Below are positions 51,562-58,242 of a DNA stretch of 64,000 nt, piece by piece. The DNA comes from Actinomadura graeca (lineage in GTDB: Bacteria; Actinomycetota; Actinomycetes; Streptosporangiales; Streptosporangiaceae): NCBI RefSeq assembly GCF_019175365.1, contig NZ_CP059572.1, positions 4,030,001 through 4,094,000 on the forward strand, written 5' to 3'. Within the stretch, counting starts at the first letter, position 1. Each line of letters starts with the position of its first letter. The notes beneath the pieces are model-generated. The model saw only the letters and a program-made list of their open reading frames with translations. It searched no databases and was not told where the DNA came from. Position numbers and translations under genes: made by a program.

Positions 51562-51699
51562 TCACCCAGGGGTGTGCTCGGCCGAGTCTGGCCAGCATCT
51601 GCGGTAGTCGCGGATGAACCGCTCGTGCTCCTCCTGGGGGAGCCGACGCAAGATGTCCTCGGGGTCAAGCGGGTTGTGATCAAGTGGTTCAGCCGTCAC
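51562..51699 (-). CDS. short DUF6247-like protein, probably truncated
   Basis: 45 residues from the GTG at 51699: an acidic/helical chain with DHNPLDPEDILRRLPQEEH and FIRDYRRCW. The N-terminal pattern matches DUF6247, an actinobacterial family often found near RelE-type toxins, but family members continue for another 30-40 residues. The stop at 51562 probably truncates it. Gaps on either side (51285-51561, 51700-51807) show nothing else. Confidence 0.4.
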   Translation of the reverse strand: MTAEPLDHNPLDPEDILRRLPQEEHERFIRDYRRCWPDSAEHTPG

Positions 51700-51807
51700 G
51701 CCGCCCGCCTCGCTCGCGTATCTGGCCACCAGTCACCCCGCACGAGTCTACGGGCCCCCGAGGTCCCGGCAGCGGACACACGAGCAGATGCCCGCGATCG
51801 GCTGAGG

Positions 51808-52278
51808 TCAAGGTACTGCCGCGTGGCTTCCGGTGCTCGGGCCGCGGGCGGCCCTGCGCTCCGGGTCGGCTTGTCCTCGGACTGTGGGGGTGCTAGTCGG
51901 TGTTCCGCCCGGGTTATGTGCGGGTGTGGACGGCGCGGAGGCTGCGAAGGCTTGGCGCATGGCCGTCTGGGGTTGAGAGGGCCATGCACGTTGGAAGCGA
52001 GTGAGAGTCCACTCACAGGTGATGCGGACTGTGAGCAGGGTGACCAGCCCCCAGCCGAGCACGATTGGGGCTGCCAGCCAGAGCGCGCCGCCCATCCAGG
52101 TGGCCAGCGACCAGACCCAGAGGAGTCCGAAGACAACGCCGAAGCCAACCACGACGAGAGTACCGAGGTAGACCCAGCGAACCAGTAGCGGAGTCACTGC
52201 GCGTTCGAACTTTACGTCGACCAAGGCAGCTAGCAGGCTGGGGCGGCGCGGAGCGTGGTAGTACTCGTCTGGCGGCAT
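51808..52278 (-). CDS. DUF4282 membrane protein
   Basis: 156 residues from the ATG at 52278 (GTG and TTG starts lie just upstream). ALVDVKFERAVTPLLVRWVY leads into two membrane helices (LGTLVVVGFGVVFGLLWVW and LWLAAPIVLGWGLVTLLTVR), the DUF4282 layout. The last 55 residues are a Pro/Thr/Ala-rich tail. Function is unknown. Confidence 0.75.
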   Translation of the reverse strand: MPPDEYYHAPRRPSLLAALVDVKFERAVTPLLVRWVYLGTLVVVGFGVVFGLLWVWSLATWMGGALWLAAPIVLGWGLVTLLTVRITCEWTLTRFQRAWPSQPQTAMRQAFAASAPSTPAHNPGGTPTSTPTVRGQADPERRAARGPSTGSHAAVP

Positions 52279-52634
52279 CACGAGGTTCAACTGATCGCAG
52301 AGCGTAGGGGGCAGTCAGACACTTTGAGTCGGGCTGAGCGTGTCTATCCCATGACTTTGCTTCGGCGCGGTGGTTCGTCGGGCGGCGGAGTGCTTGTGAG
52401 CAAGGTCCGGTTGTACGAGTTGGCAGCCGACCCGCGCACATTGCTCGTGGACCGCGCCCAGCGAAGCCGGGCGGACAGCACGGGCGGCGCGTACGGCGCC
52501 TCAAAGCCCGAGGTCAGCACCGACGAAGCTGACGACAGTCCTGACGACAACAGCCCCAAACGCCCGGCACCAGCGGCACCCCTGAGGCACCCTCTACCTC
52601 GGCGAATGTCTCGCGAGCAGGGCGGTTGCTACTT
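52279..52634. other. 356-bp right end of element 2, no convincing gene
   Basis: No domain is recognisable in any frame. The last ~100 bp, ending GCAGGGCGGTTGCTACTTCTGA before att copy 3, are homologous to the corresponding stretch before att copy 4, so they are an attachment-site arm rather than coding DNA. Confidence 0.6.
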
Positions 52635-52677
52635 CTGAAAAGCGGAAGGTCGGCGGTTCGACCCCGCCCCTGCCCAC
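52635..52677 (+). repeat. att core copy 3 (junction of elements 2 and 3)
   Basis: All 43 bases match the tRNA-Phe 3' part. The left flank (GGTTGCTACTT just before it) is shared with copy 4, and the right flank, with GACCAGC, a hairpin and TTTTGACGGCAACGG, is shared with copy 2. Confidence 0.92.
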
Positions 52678-52694
52678 ACTCAAGACCAGCACAA

Positions 52695-52723
52695 ACGCCC
52701 CGGAGCCACACGGCCCGGGGCGT
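52695..52723 (+). terminator. hairpin terminator after att copy 3
   Basis: ACGCCCCGG (52695-52703) pairs with CCGGGGCGT (52715-52723) and is followed by CGTGTTTT. Same relative position as the hairpins after the other att copies. Confidence 0.75.
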
Positions 52724-52801
52724 CGTGTTTTGACGGCAACGGACGTCATCAGGAAGCGGACGGTCAACCCCACAGTATGAGCTAGACGTTATATTAGTTG
52801 G

Positions 52802-53176
52802 GTGCCCTGGGACGTCATCCTCCTCGAACCGGTCGAGAGCTGGTTCCTCAAGCTGTGTGAATCAGAGACGGACACTGCGGCCTTGATCGAGCAGGCCATC
52901 GACAGGCTGGCCGAGGTCGGGCCGACGCTGGGACGGCCGCTGGTCGACACACTGGAACACAGCGAGCTACGCAACCTCAAGGAGCTGCGGCCCGGCAGCC
53001 GAGGACGATCGGAGATCCGCATGCTGTTCGTCTTCGATCCAGACCGGGCAGCGATCTTCCTAGTGGCCGGAGACAAGGCCGGGCAGTGGTCACGCTGGTA
53101 CGACGAGGCGATCCCACTGGCCGAAGCCCGCTACGCCGAGTACCGGGCAGCGAAGGACAAGGAGGGCGGACGATGA
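52802..53176 (+). CDS. RelE/HigB-family toxin
   Basis: 124 residues from the GTG at 52802. A strong -10 hexamer TATATT (52790-52795) lies seven bases before it with no ribosome site, so the mRNA is probably leaderless. The fold is HigB/RelE-like: VESWFLKLCES, VGPTLGRPLVDTLEHS, LKELRPGSRGRSEIRMLFVFDP and a Trp/Tyr-rich end (SRWYDEAIPLAEARY). Toxins of this family cut mRNA on the ribosome. It overlaps its antitoxin by ATGA, with the toxin first as in HigBA. Confidence 0.88.
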   Translation: MPWDVILLEPVESWFLKLCESETDTAALIEQAIDRLAEVGPTLGRPLVDTLEHSELRNLKELRPGSRGRSEIRMLFVFDPDRAAIFLVAGDKAGQWSRWYDEAIPLAEARYAEYRAAKDKEGGR

Positions 53177-53502
53177 GCACCGGACGCCGCTGGCAGGACA
53201 TCAAAGCCGAAGCACACCGCCGCAATCCCGAACTGGCCAACCCCGAACGCCAGGCCCAGGCACGCACCGAACTAGACGCCTACGTCGCCGGCCACCACCT
53301 CAAGGAGCTCCGCAAGGCGGTCGGCAAGACGCAGGCCGAGGTCGCCCAGATCCTGGGGGTCTCCCAGTCCCGCGTCTCCCAGATCGAAAACGGCAACCTC
53401 GAAGCCATGGAGCTGGAGACCCTCCGCGCCTATGCCACAGCACTCGGCGGACACGTCGACATCACCGTCAGCGTCGGCCCCCACTCCATCAAGGTCGCCT
53501 GA
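53173..53502 (+). CDS. XRE-family antitoxin (HigA-like)
   Basis: 109 residues from the ATG at 53173. The basic N-terminus is followed by a helix-turn-helix, GKTQAEVAQILGVSQSRVSQ, near residues 57-78, then TLRAYATALGGHVDITV, the usual HigA end. It would neutralise the upstream toxin and repress the pair. Translation is coupled to the toxin by ATGA. Confidence 0.88.
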   Translation: MSTGRRWQDIKAEAHRRNPELANPERQAQARTELDAYVAGHHLKELRKAVGKTQAEVAQILGVSQSRVSQIENGNLEAMELETLRAYATALGGHVDITVSVGPHSIKVA

Positions 53503-53620
53503 CAACACCGACCGGTGACGGCAACCCTGACGGCAACGACGGCCACCAACCGGCACCACCGGCGTACGTCGGGCACCGTCCGACCTCGGTGGGCGGGGTG
53601 GGCGCAGGGTGGTTGCTACT

Positions 53621-53665
53621 TCTGAAAGCGGAAGGTCGGCGGTTCGACCCCGCCCCTGCCCACCT
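53621..53665 (+). repeat. att core copy 4 (right junction, one base shorter in the A-run)
   Basis: Matches the tRNA-Phe 3' part except that the anticodon-loop A-run has one A fewer; it also matches two bases further right than copies 2 and 3, up to CCCACCT. That right-hand extension suggests this copy carries the original chromosomal end. Confidence 0.88.
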
Positions 53666-53670
53666 CCAAG

Positions 53671-53699
53671 CCTCTGACCAGCAGAAACACGGTCGGAGG
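53671..53699 (+). terminator. hairpin terminator after att copy 4
   Basis: CCTCTGACC (53671-53679) pairs with GGTCGGAGG (53691-53699), with one G-T pair, followed by CCCTTTCATTTT. It may be the original terminator of the chromosomal tRNA-Phe gene. Confidence 0.65.
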
Positions 53700-54533
53700 C
53701 CCTTTCATTTTGGCCCGGAGGACGCCGCAGGTGGATGTACAACGCTCGTACACCTTCCGCCTATATGTTGACTCTGCAACGTACTGGCGGGCCGCAGCGC
53801 AACGCACGTCGCTTCCGAACGCTCGGCATGTGCGGGTGTCTGCCGCCGAGAGCCCGGAAGCATGCCCCTGGACTGGATCGCGGTCGACTCCATTTCCGCT
53901 CGGGCCCGTGCCGGTGTGGTCGAGCGTTCCGACTGCGTTCACTCGGATATCCAGGGCATCGGCGCCGCCTCTTCCTAAGGTGCTTGGCTCGACCGAGGTC
54001 GCCAGACCTGGACCATTCGACCCGGGATCTTCACCGAGGGATCCCGTCAGGCTCGTCCTCTGCCATCGCGCCGGTTTCCGTCAATCGGGCATCCATTCAG
54101 GCGACGCGACAGCATGGGCGGCCGCCGTCTAACCCGTAGGACTTTGTTCTCCGCAGCTTCACGGAAGTCTGGATCGAACTCTTCTTCGCTTTTCCTGCCC
54201 GGACTTTCATTCGATAGGTTCGCGACGGGTGTCCGGGCCTACCTTTTTTCGCTCGCCTGAACACAACACGGATTGTCGTGGGACTCGCAACTAGAGTTGG
54301 GCTGGTCATCTTCTGATCTTGAAGGACAGGCACAGAGCACCAGAGGCTGCGCCTGCCTTCCGACGCCGGGCACGAGGGAGGCCCCCCATGATCGCCCTCA
54401 AGCGGATCATCGGCAGGTCACGCCCTGCTCTGGGGCCTGCCGGCGGCGTGATCCTGGCATTGCCGCGCTCGACCTGCCTCCCCCGCCAGATCAGGCGCAC
54501 TAGATCTCACCCGCTGAAGGAGGCGGACCTTTC
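53700..54533. other. 834-bp stretch without a recognisable gene
   Basis: No frame shows a domain or the expected codon bias. It separates the integration site from the catabolic cluster. A frame starting at 54389 after GGGAGG is short and basic and is unlikely to be real. The promoter of the first catabolic gene should lie in its last 200 bp, but no clear hexamers stand out. Confidence 0.6.
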
Positions 54534-55307
54534 ATGCGCAGAATCGTCGACATCTCGGTTCCACTCAAGGCCGGGATCGCCTCGGACCCGCCCGGCTACC
54601 GGCCGGAGATCGACTACTACACCCATGCCGACACCGCGGAAGACGTGATTGCGTTCTTCCCTGGAATGACTGTGGACGACCTACCCGATCGAGAGGGCTG
54701 GGCCATTGAGAGAGTGCGGATCAACACCCACAACGGCACGCACCTCGACGCGCCCTACCACTACTCGGCAACGATGGACGGCGGCGCCCGGGCGATCACG
54801 ATCGACCAGGTGCCGCTGGAGTGGTGCCTGCAGCCCGCGGTGAAGCTCGACTTCCGGAACCTGCCCGACGGCCACATCGCCACGGTGGCCGACGTCGAGA
54901 CCGAACTGGCGCGGATCGGCCATGAACTGAAGCCGCTGGAGATCGTCGTCGTCAACACCGCCGCCGGAGCCCGGTACGGACACGATGACTATGTGTCCAC
55001 CGGCTGCGGCATGGGACGCGACGCCACCCTCTTTCTGCTGGAGCACGGGGTCCGGCTGACCGGCACCGACGCGTGGAGCTGGGACGCCCCGTTCGTCCAT
55101 ACCGCACGGCGCTATGCCCGTGACCGGGACGCCTCGATCATCTGGGAGGGCCACCGCGCCGGGCGGGACATCGGCTACTGCCATCTGGAGAAGCTGCACG
55201 CCCTGGAGTCGCTGCCCGCCGACGGCTTCCAGATCGCCTGTTTTCCGGTGAAGGTCCACGCCGCGTCCGCGGGCTGGACGCGGGCGGTGGCGATCTTCGA
55301 TGAATGA
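54534..55307 (+). CDS. cyclase-family metal hydrolase (PF04199, kynurenine formamidase-like)
   Basis: 257 residues; GAAGGAGG lies ahead of the ATG. The metal-binding HNGTHLDAPYHY motif (HxGTHxDxPxH) is complete, and further ligands lie in GCGMGRDATLFLLE and WEGHRAGRD. Members hydrolyse N-formylkynurenine, isatin and other cyclic or formylated amides using Mn or Zn. Its place beside hydantoinase and amidase genes suggests amide or lactam opening here. It is followed 27 bp later by the BKACE gene. Confidence 0.88.
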   Translation: MRRIVDISVPLKAGIASDPPGYRPEIDYYTHADTAEDVIAFFPGMTVDDLPDREGWAIERVRINTHNGTHLDAPYHYSATMDGGARAITIDQVPLEWCLQPAVKLDFRNLPDGHIATVADVETELARIGHELKPLEIVVVNTAAGARYGHDDYVSTGCGMGRDATLFLLEHGVRLTGTDAWSWDAPFVHTARRYARDRDASIIWEGHRAGRDIGYCHLEKLHALESLPADGFQIACFPVKVHAASAGWTRAVAIFDE

Positions 55308-55334
55308 TCCTCGAACGCAGGCAGGAGCACGTCC

Positions 55335-56162
55335 GTGAGCATCGTCATCACCGTTGCCCCGACCGGCCCGATCGCGACCACAGCTGACAATCCGCATCTC
55401 CCCACCCAGCCTGAGGAGATCGCCGACTCGGTCGTCGCCGCGTATTCCGCCGGCGCCGCGGTGGCGCACCTCCATCTGCGCGATACCGATCAGCGGCCCA
55501 CCGCGGACCTCACGATCGCGCGGCGCACCGTGGATCTGATCGCCGAGCGCTGCCCTATTCTGATCCAGCTCTCCACCGGTGTCGGCTTGGACGTGCCGTT
55601 CGAGGAGCGCGCGGCGCTGGTCGAGTTGCGGCCGCGGATGGCGACGCTCAACCCGTGCAGCATGAGCTTCGGGACGGGCGAGTTCCGCAACCCGCCGGCA
55701 CAGGTTCGGCGGCTGGCCGCGCGAATGCGCGAGCTGGGGGTCAAGCCCGAGTTGGAGATCTACGACACCGGGCACCTCGAAGCGTGCCTGCGACTGCGCG
55801 ATGAGGGTCTCCTCGACGACGAGCCCATGCAGTTCTCCATTGTGCTTGGCGTGGCCGGGGGAATGGCCGCGACGCCGGAGAACCTTCTCACGATGGTCGG
55901 CCGCCTCCCCGAGGGCTCGGTATGGCAGGTCATCGCGATCGGGCGGGCCAACCTCCGCCTCACGGCGATCGCCCTGGCCCTAGGGGGAAACGCCCGCGCG
56001 GGCCTGGAGGACACGCTGTACCTGCGCAAGGGGGAACTCAGCCACGGCAACCTCCCGCTCGTGCGGCGCACCGCCATGCTCGCGCGCGACCTGGATCTCG
56101 CCATCGCGAGCGTCGAGGAGACCGAGCGACTGCTCCACCTCCCCACCGCTAGCGCCGGCTAG
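55335..56162 (+). CDS. beta-keto acid cleavage enzyme (BKACE, 3-keto-5-aminohexanoate cleavage family)
   Basis: 275 residues from the GTG at 55335 with GGAG upstream. The TIM barrel has the Zn-binding VAHLHLRD motif, the PTADLTIARRTVDLI helix, LNPCSMSFG and EIYDTGHLEA. BKACEs condense a beta-keto acid with acetyl-CoA to give a CoA ester and acetoacetate. Substrates vary widely, so the family points to a beta-keto intermediate in this pathway but does not name it. It is co-transcribed with the cyclase. Confidence 0.88.
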   Translation: MSIVITVAPTGPIATTADNPHLPTQPEEIADSVVAAYSAGAAVAHLHLRDTDQRPTADLTIARRTVDLIAERCPILIQLSTGVGLDVPFEERAALVELRPRMATLNPCSMSFGTGEFRNPPAQVRRLAARMRELGVKPELEIYDTGHLEACLRLRDEGLLDDEPMQFSIVLGVAGGMAATPENLLTMVGRLPEGSVWQVIAIGRANLRLTAIALALGGNARAGLEDTLYLRKGELSHGNLPLVRRTAMLARDLDLAIASVEETERLLHLPTASAG

Positions 56163-56176
56163 ACCCCACGCTGGGG

Positions 56177-56217
56177 GCCCAGCGGGACGGCGGCAAGCAC
56201 GCCGGGGCCCGCTGGGC
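56177..56217. terminator. bidirectional hairpin terminator between convergent genes
   Basis: GCCCAGCGGG (56177-56186) pairs with CCCGCTGGGC (56208-56217) in the 117-bp gap where the BKACE transcript meets the leftward operon. No T-run follows, so efficiency is uncertain. Confidence 0.6.
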
Positions 56218-56279
56218 TCCCCATCGGGTCGGCCTGGCATTCGATCAGTGCCAAGCCGACCCGGGACGGGGTGAGTCCA

Positions 56280-56696
56280 TCAGCGGTTGAGGAGATCACG
56301 GGCCCGCTCGTTCGCGGTGAGGTGGGCCTGGAAGGCGCGCCATCCCCCGAAATCGGCGATGTCGACGACCTCGTCCCCCGGGGCAAGGCGATCCGGTTGC
56401 AGGATCATCGCGTGCACGGTCGCCCCGTCCGACAGCTCGATCATGCCGAGTTCGAGTTCCTCGGGTTCCTGGGGCAGCAACACGTCGAACAGTTGCTTGT
56501 CGCTCATGTCATACAGCTCGCCGGAGACCGGGACACCATGCTCGGACACCGGGAGCAGGCCGGGGAACTCGCGCCGTACCGCGAAGAAGCGGAACCCGGG
56601 GGCGGTGCTGGTCGGACCGAGGAATGTGGCACCGTTAACTGCGAAATGGTCTTTCTGGCCGGACATCGCCGTGCCGTTCAGGAACATGCGTGGCAT
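56280..56696 (-). CDS. stand-alone allophanate hydrolase C-domain-like protein (AtzF/gamma-glutamylcyclotransferase fold)
   Basis: 138 residues from the ATG at 56696; a longer frame upstream is unlikely because it lacks this family's start. FLNGTAMSGQKDHF, NGATFLGPTSTAPGFRFFAV, FPGLLPV and VSGELYDMS follow the C-terminal domain of AtzF, which decarboxylates the intermediate after amide hydrolysis of allophanate. Here it stands alone, without the amidase half. It is the last gene of the leftward operon, 166 bp after the hydantoinase stop. A role in handling a urea-derived or carbamoyl product is inferred. Confidence 0.8.
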   Translation of the reverse strand: MPRMFLNGTAMSGQKDHFAVNGATFLGPTSTAPGFRFFAVRREFPGLLPVSEHGVPVSGELYDMSDKQLFDVLLPQEPEELELGMIELSDGATVHAMILQPDRLAPGDEVVDIADFGGWRAFQAHLTANERARDLLNR

Positions 56697-56862
56697 CGTG
56701 GGAAACCCTTCTTCGGGAATCGTGAATTGGCCTTCCGCCGCACTGCGGCCGGGAGCTGGTTCTGGTCGAGTGACCACCTCGGACGTTCTTCGCAACGGTC
56801 TTGCGATGTCCGGCCCGCGCACCAGCGAGCGACCGACGGGTCATTCTTGGATTCGGACGCGG

Positions 56863-58242
56863 TCACGGTCGGCTACCGGCTTCGCGGCGTAGGAACCGTC
56901 CACGGCCAGGGGTGCCGACGAACACGCCGTTCTCCACAACGGGCGCGCCGCCGCAGATCACGGTGCGCACCGCGCCGGCGAGCCGCCAGCCCTCGTACAT
57001 GCTGTAGTCGACCGCCATGTGCTGGGTCGCGGCGTTGATCGTCGTCGTCGCGCTCGGGTCGAAGACGACGAGGTCGGCATCGGACCCGACGGCCACCGTG
57101 CCCTTGCGCGGGTACAGGCCGAACAGCCTCGCGGGCGTCGTTGCGAACACCTCGACCATCCGCTGCAGCGGCAGTCGCCCCGCGACCACCCCCGCGTACA
57201 GGAGTTGCAGTCGGTGCTCGATACCGGGCCCTCCGTTGGGGATCTTGGAGAAGTCGCCCGCGCCGAGGTCCTTCTGCCCGTTGAGACAGAAGGGGCAGTG
57301 GTCGGTCGAGACCACCTGCAGGCCGTTGGCGCGCAGGCCACGCCACAGCGCGTCCTGATGGCGGACGTCCCGCAGCGGCGGCGTGAGGACGTACTTCGCC
57401 GTGTCGAAGCTCTCGTCGTCGTAGACGCTGGAGTCCAGGAACAGATAGTGCGGGCAGGTCTCGGCGAACACGGGCCTGCCCCGGTCGCGGGCGGCGGTGA
57501 CCTCGGCGAGCGCCTCCGCGCAGGACAGATGCACGAAGTACACCGGCGCGTTCGCCATCTCGGCCACGGCGATCGCCCGGTGGGTGGCCTCGGCTTCGGC
57601 GAGTTCCGGCCTGGTCCGGCCGTGCCATGACGGGTTGGTCCGCCCCGCGGCCAGGGCGCGACGGACCAGCACGTCGATGACCGGGCCGTTCTCGGCGTGC
57701 ACGCAGCACAGCGCCCCCAGCTCGCCCGCCCGTTCCATCACCTGGAACAGCGTGGCGTCGTCCACCATGAGTTCGCCTGGATAGGCGAGGAACATCTTGA
57801 TGCTGGTGACGCCCTCGCCCACCAGCTCGTCGAGCTGGTGGAGCGTGCTGTCTTCAAGCTGGGTGAGGATGATGTGCTGGCCGTAGTCGATCACGGCCTT
57901 GCCCTGCGCCGAGGCCACGCCCCGCTCGACCGCGGTCCGCAGGTGCTCGCCGGGCCGCTGCTGGGCGAAGTTGACCACGGTGGTGGTCCCGCCGAAGGCC
58001 GCCGCGATCGTCCCGGACTCGTAGTCGTCGGCGGTACGCGTCCCGGCCATGTCGAACGCGAGATGGGTGTGCGGATCGACGCCACCGGGCAACACGTAGC
58101 AGCCGGTCGCGTCGACGACCTTGTCGGCCGTGACGTTCAGCGAGGCGCCGATGGTGGTCACTGTGGTGTCGGCGACATGGATGTCGGCGACGTAGTCGTC
58201 GGCGCCGGTGATCACCCGGCCACCCTTGATCAGCAGGCTCAT
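56863..58242 (-). CDS. D-hydantoinase/dihydropyrimidinase-family cyclic amidohydrolase
   Basis: 459 residues. Complete metal site: GGVDPHTHLAFDM, the carboxylated Lys in SIKMFLAYPG, CVHAENG, VYFVHLSCAEAL and STDHCPF. The enzyme hydrolyses five- or six-membered cyclic ureides or imides (hydantoins, dihydropyrimidines, allantoin-like). Substrate-loop residues do not settle which. It overlaps the malate synthase-like gene by four bases, so ring opening and glyoxylate use are translated together. Confidence 0.92.
   Translation of the reverse strand: MSLLIKGGRVITGADDYVADIHVADTTVTTIGASLNVTADKVVDATGCYVLPGGVDPHTHLAFDMAGTRTADDYESGTIAAAFGGTTTVVNFAQQRPGEHLRTAVERGVASAQGKAVIDYGQHIILTQLEDSTLHQLDELVGEGVTSIKMFLAYPGELMVDDATLFQVMERAGELGALCCVHAENGPVIDVLVRRALAAGRTNPSWHGRTRPELAEAEATHRAIAVAEMANAPVYFVHLSCAEALAEVTAARDRGRPVFAETCPHYLFLDSSVYDDESFDTAKYVLTPPLRDVRHQDALWRGLRANGLQVVSTDHCPFCLNGQKDLGAGDFSKIPNGGPGIEHRLQLLYAGVVAGRLPLQRMVEVFATTPARLFGLYPRKGTVAVGSDADLVVFDPSATTTINAATQHMAVDYSMYEGWRLAGAVRTVICGGAPVVENGVFVGTPGRGRFLRREAGSRP

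Larger units (their letters stand above)
39336..52634. mobile_element. element 2: deleted AICE carrying a type I R-M island
   Basis: Bounded by att copies 2 and 3. The left end keeps an integrase C-terminal stub, an N-terminal piece of a Tra protein, an SCO3933-type regulator and an XRE regulator in AICE order, but replication, excision and most transfer genes are missing. The right half carries hsdM-hsdS-hsdR plus a YgjP-type metallopeptidase. It can no longer excise by itself; the related att sites may let element 1's integrase act in trans. Confidence 0.82.
52678..53620. mobile_element. element 3: sub-kilobase cassette holding only a toxin-antitoxin pair
   Basis: 943 bp between att copies 3 and 4. 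Both attachment arms are homologous to those of element 2, and the only genes are a RelE/HigB-type toxin and its XRE antitoxin. It is either the last remnant of a third AICE or a minimal cassette moved by an integrase in trans. Confidence 0.7.

Noticed and set aside
19846-53620. Single large genomic island between copies 1 and 4
   Set aside because: Internal exact att copies, separate integrase types and distinct arms show three successive insertions.
39293-53665. tRNA-like sequences at 39293, 52635 and 53621
   Set aside because: They contain only the anticodon-loop-to-3'-end part of tRNA-Phe, with no D arm or 5' acceptor strand, so they are att sites and not tRNA genes.
54389-54510. Small basic ORF after GGGAGG upstream of the cyclase gene
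   Set aside because: Composition is not protein-like and it lacks any conserved feature; most likely leader DNA of the cyclase operon.
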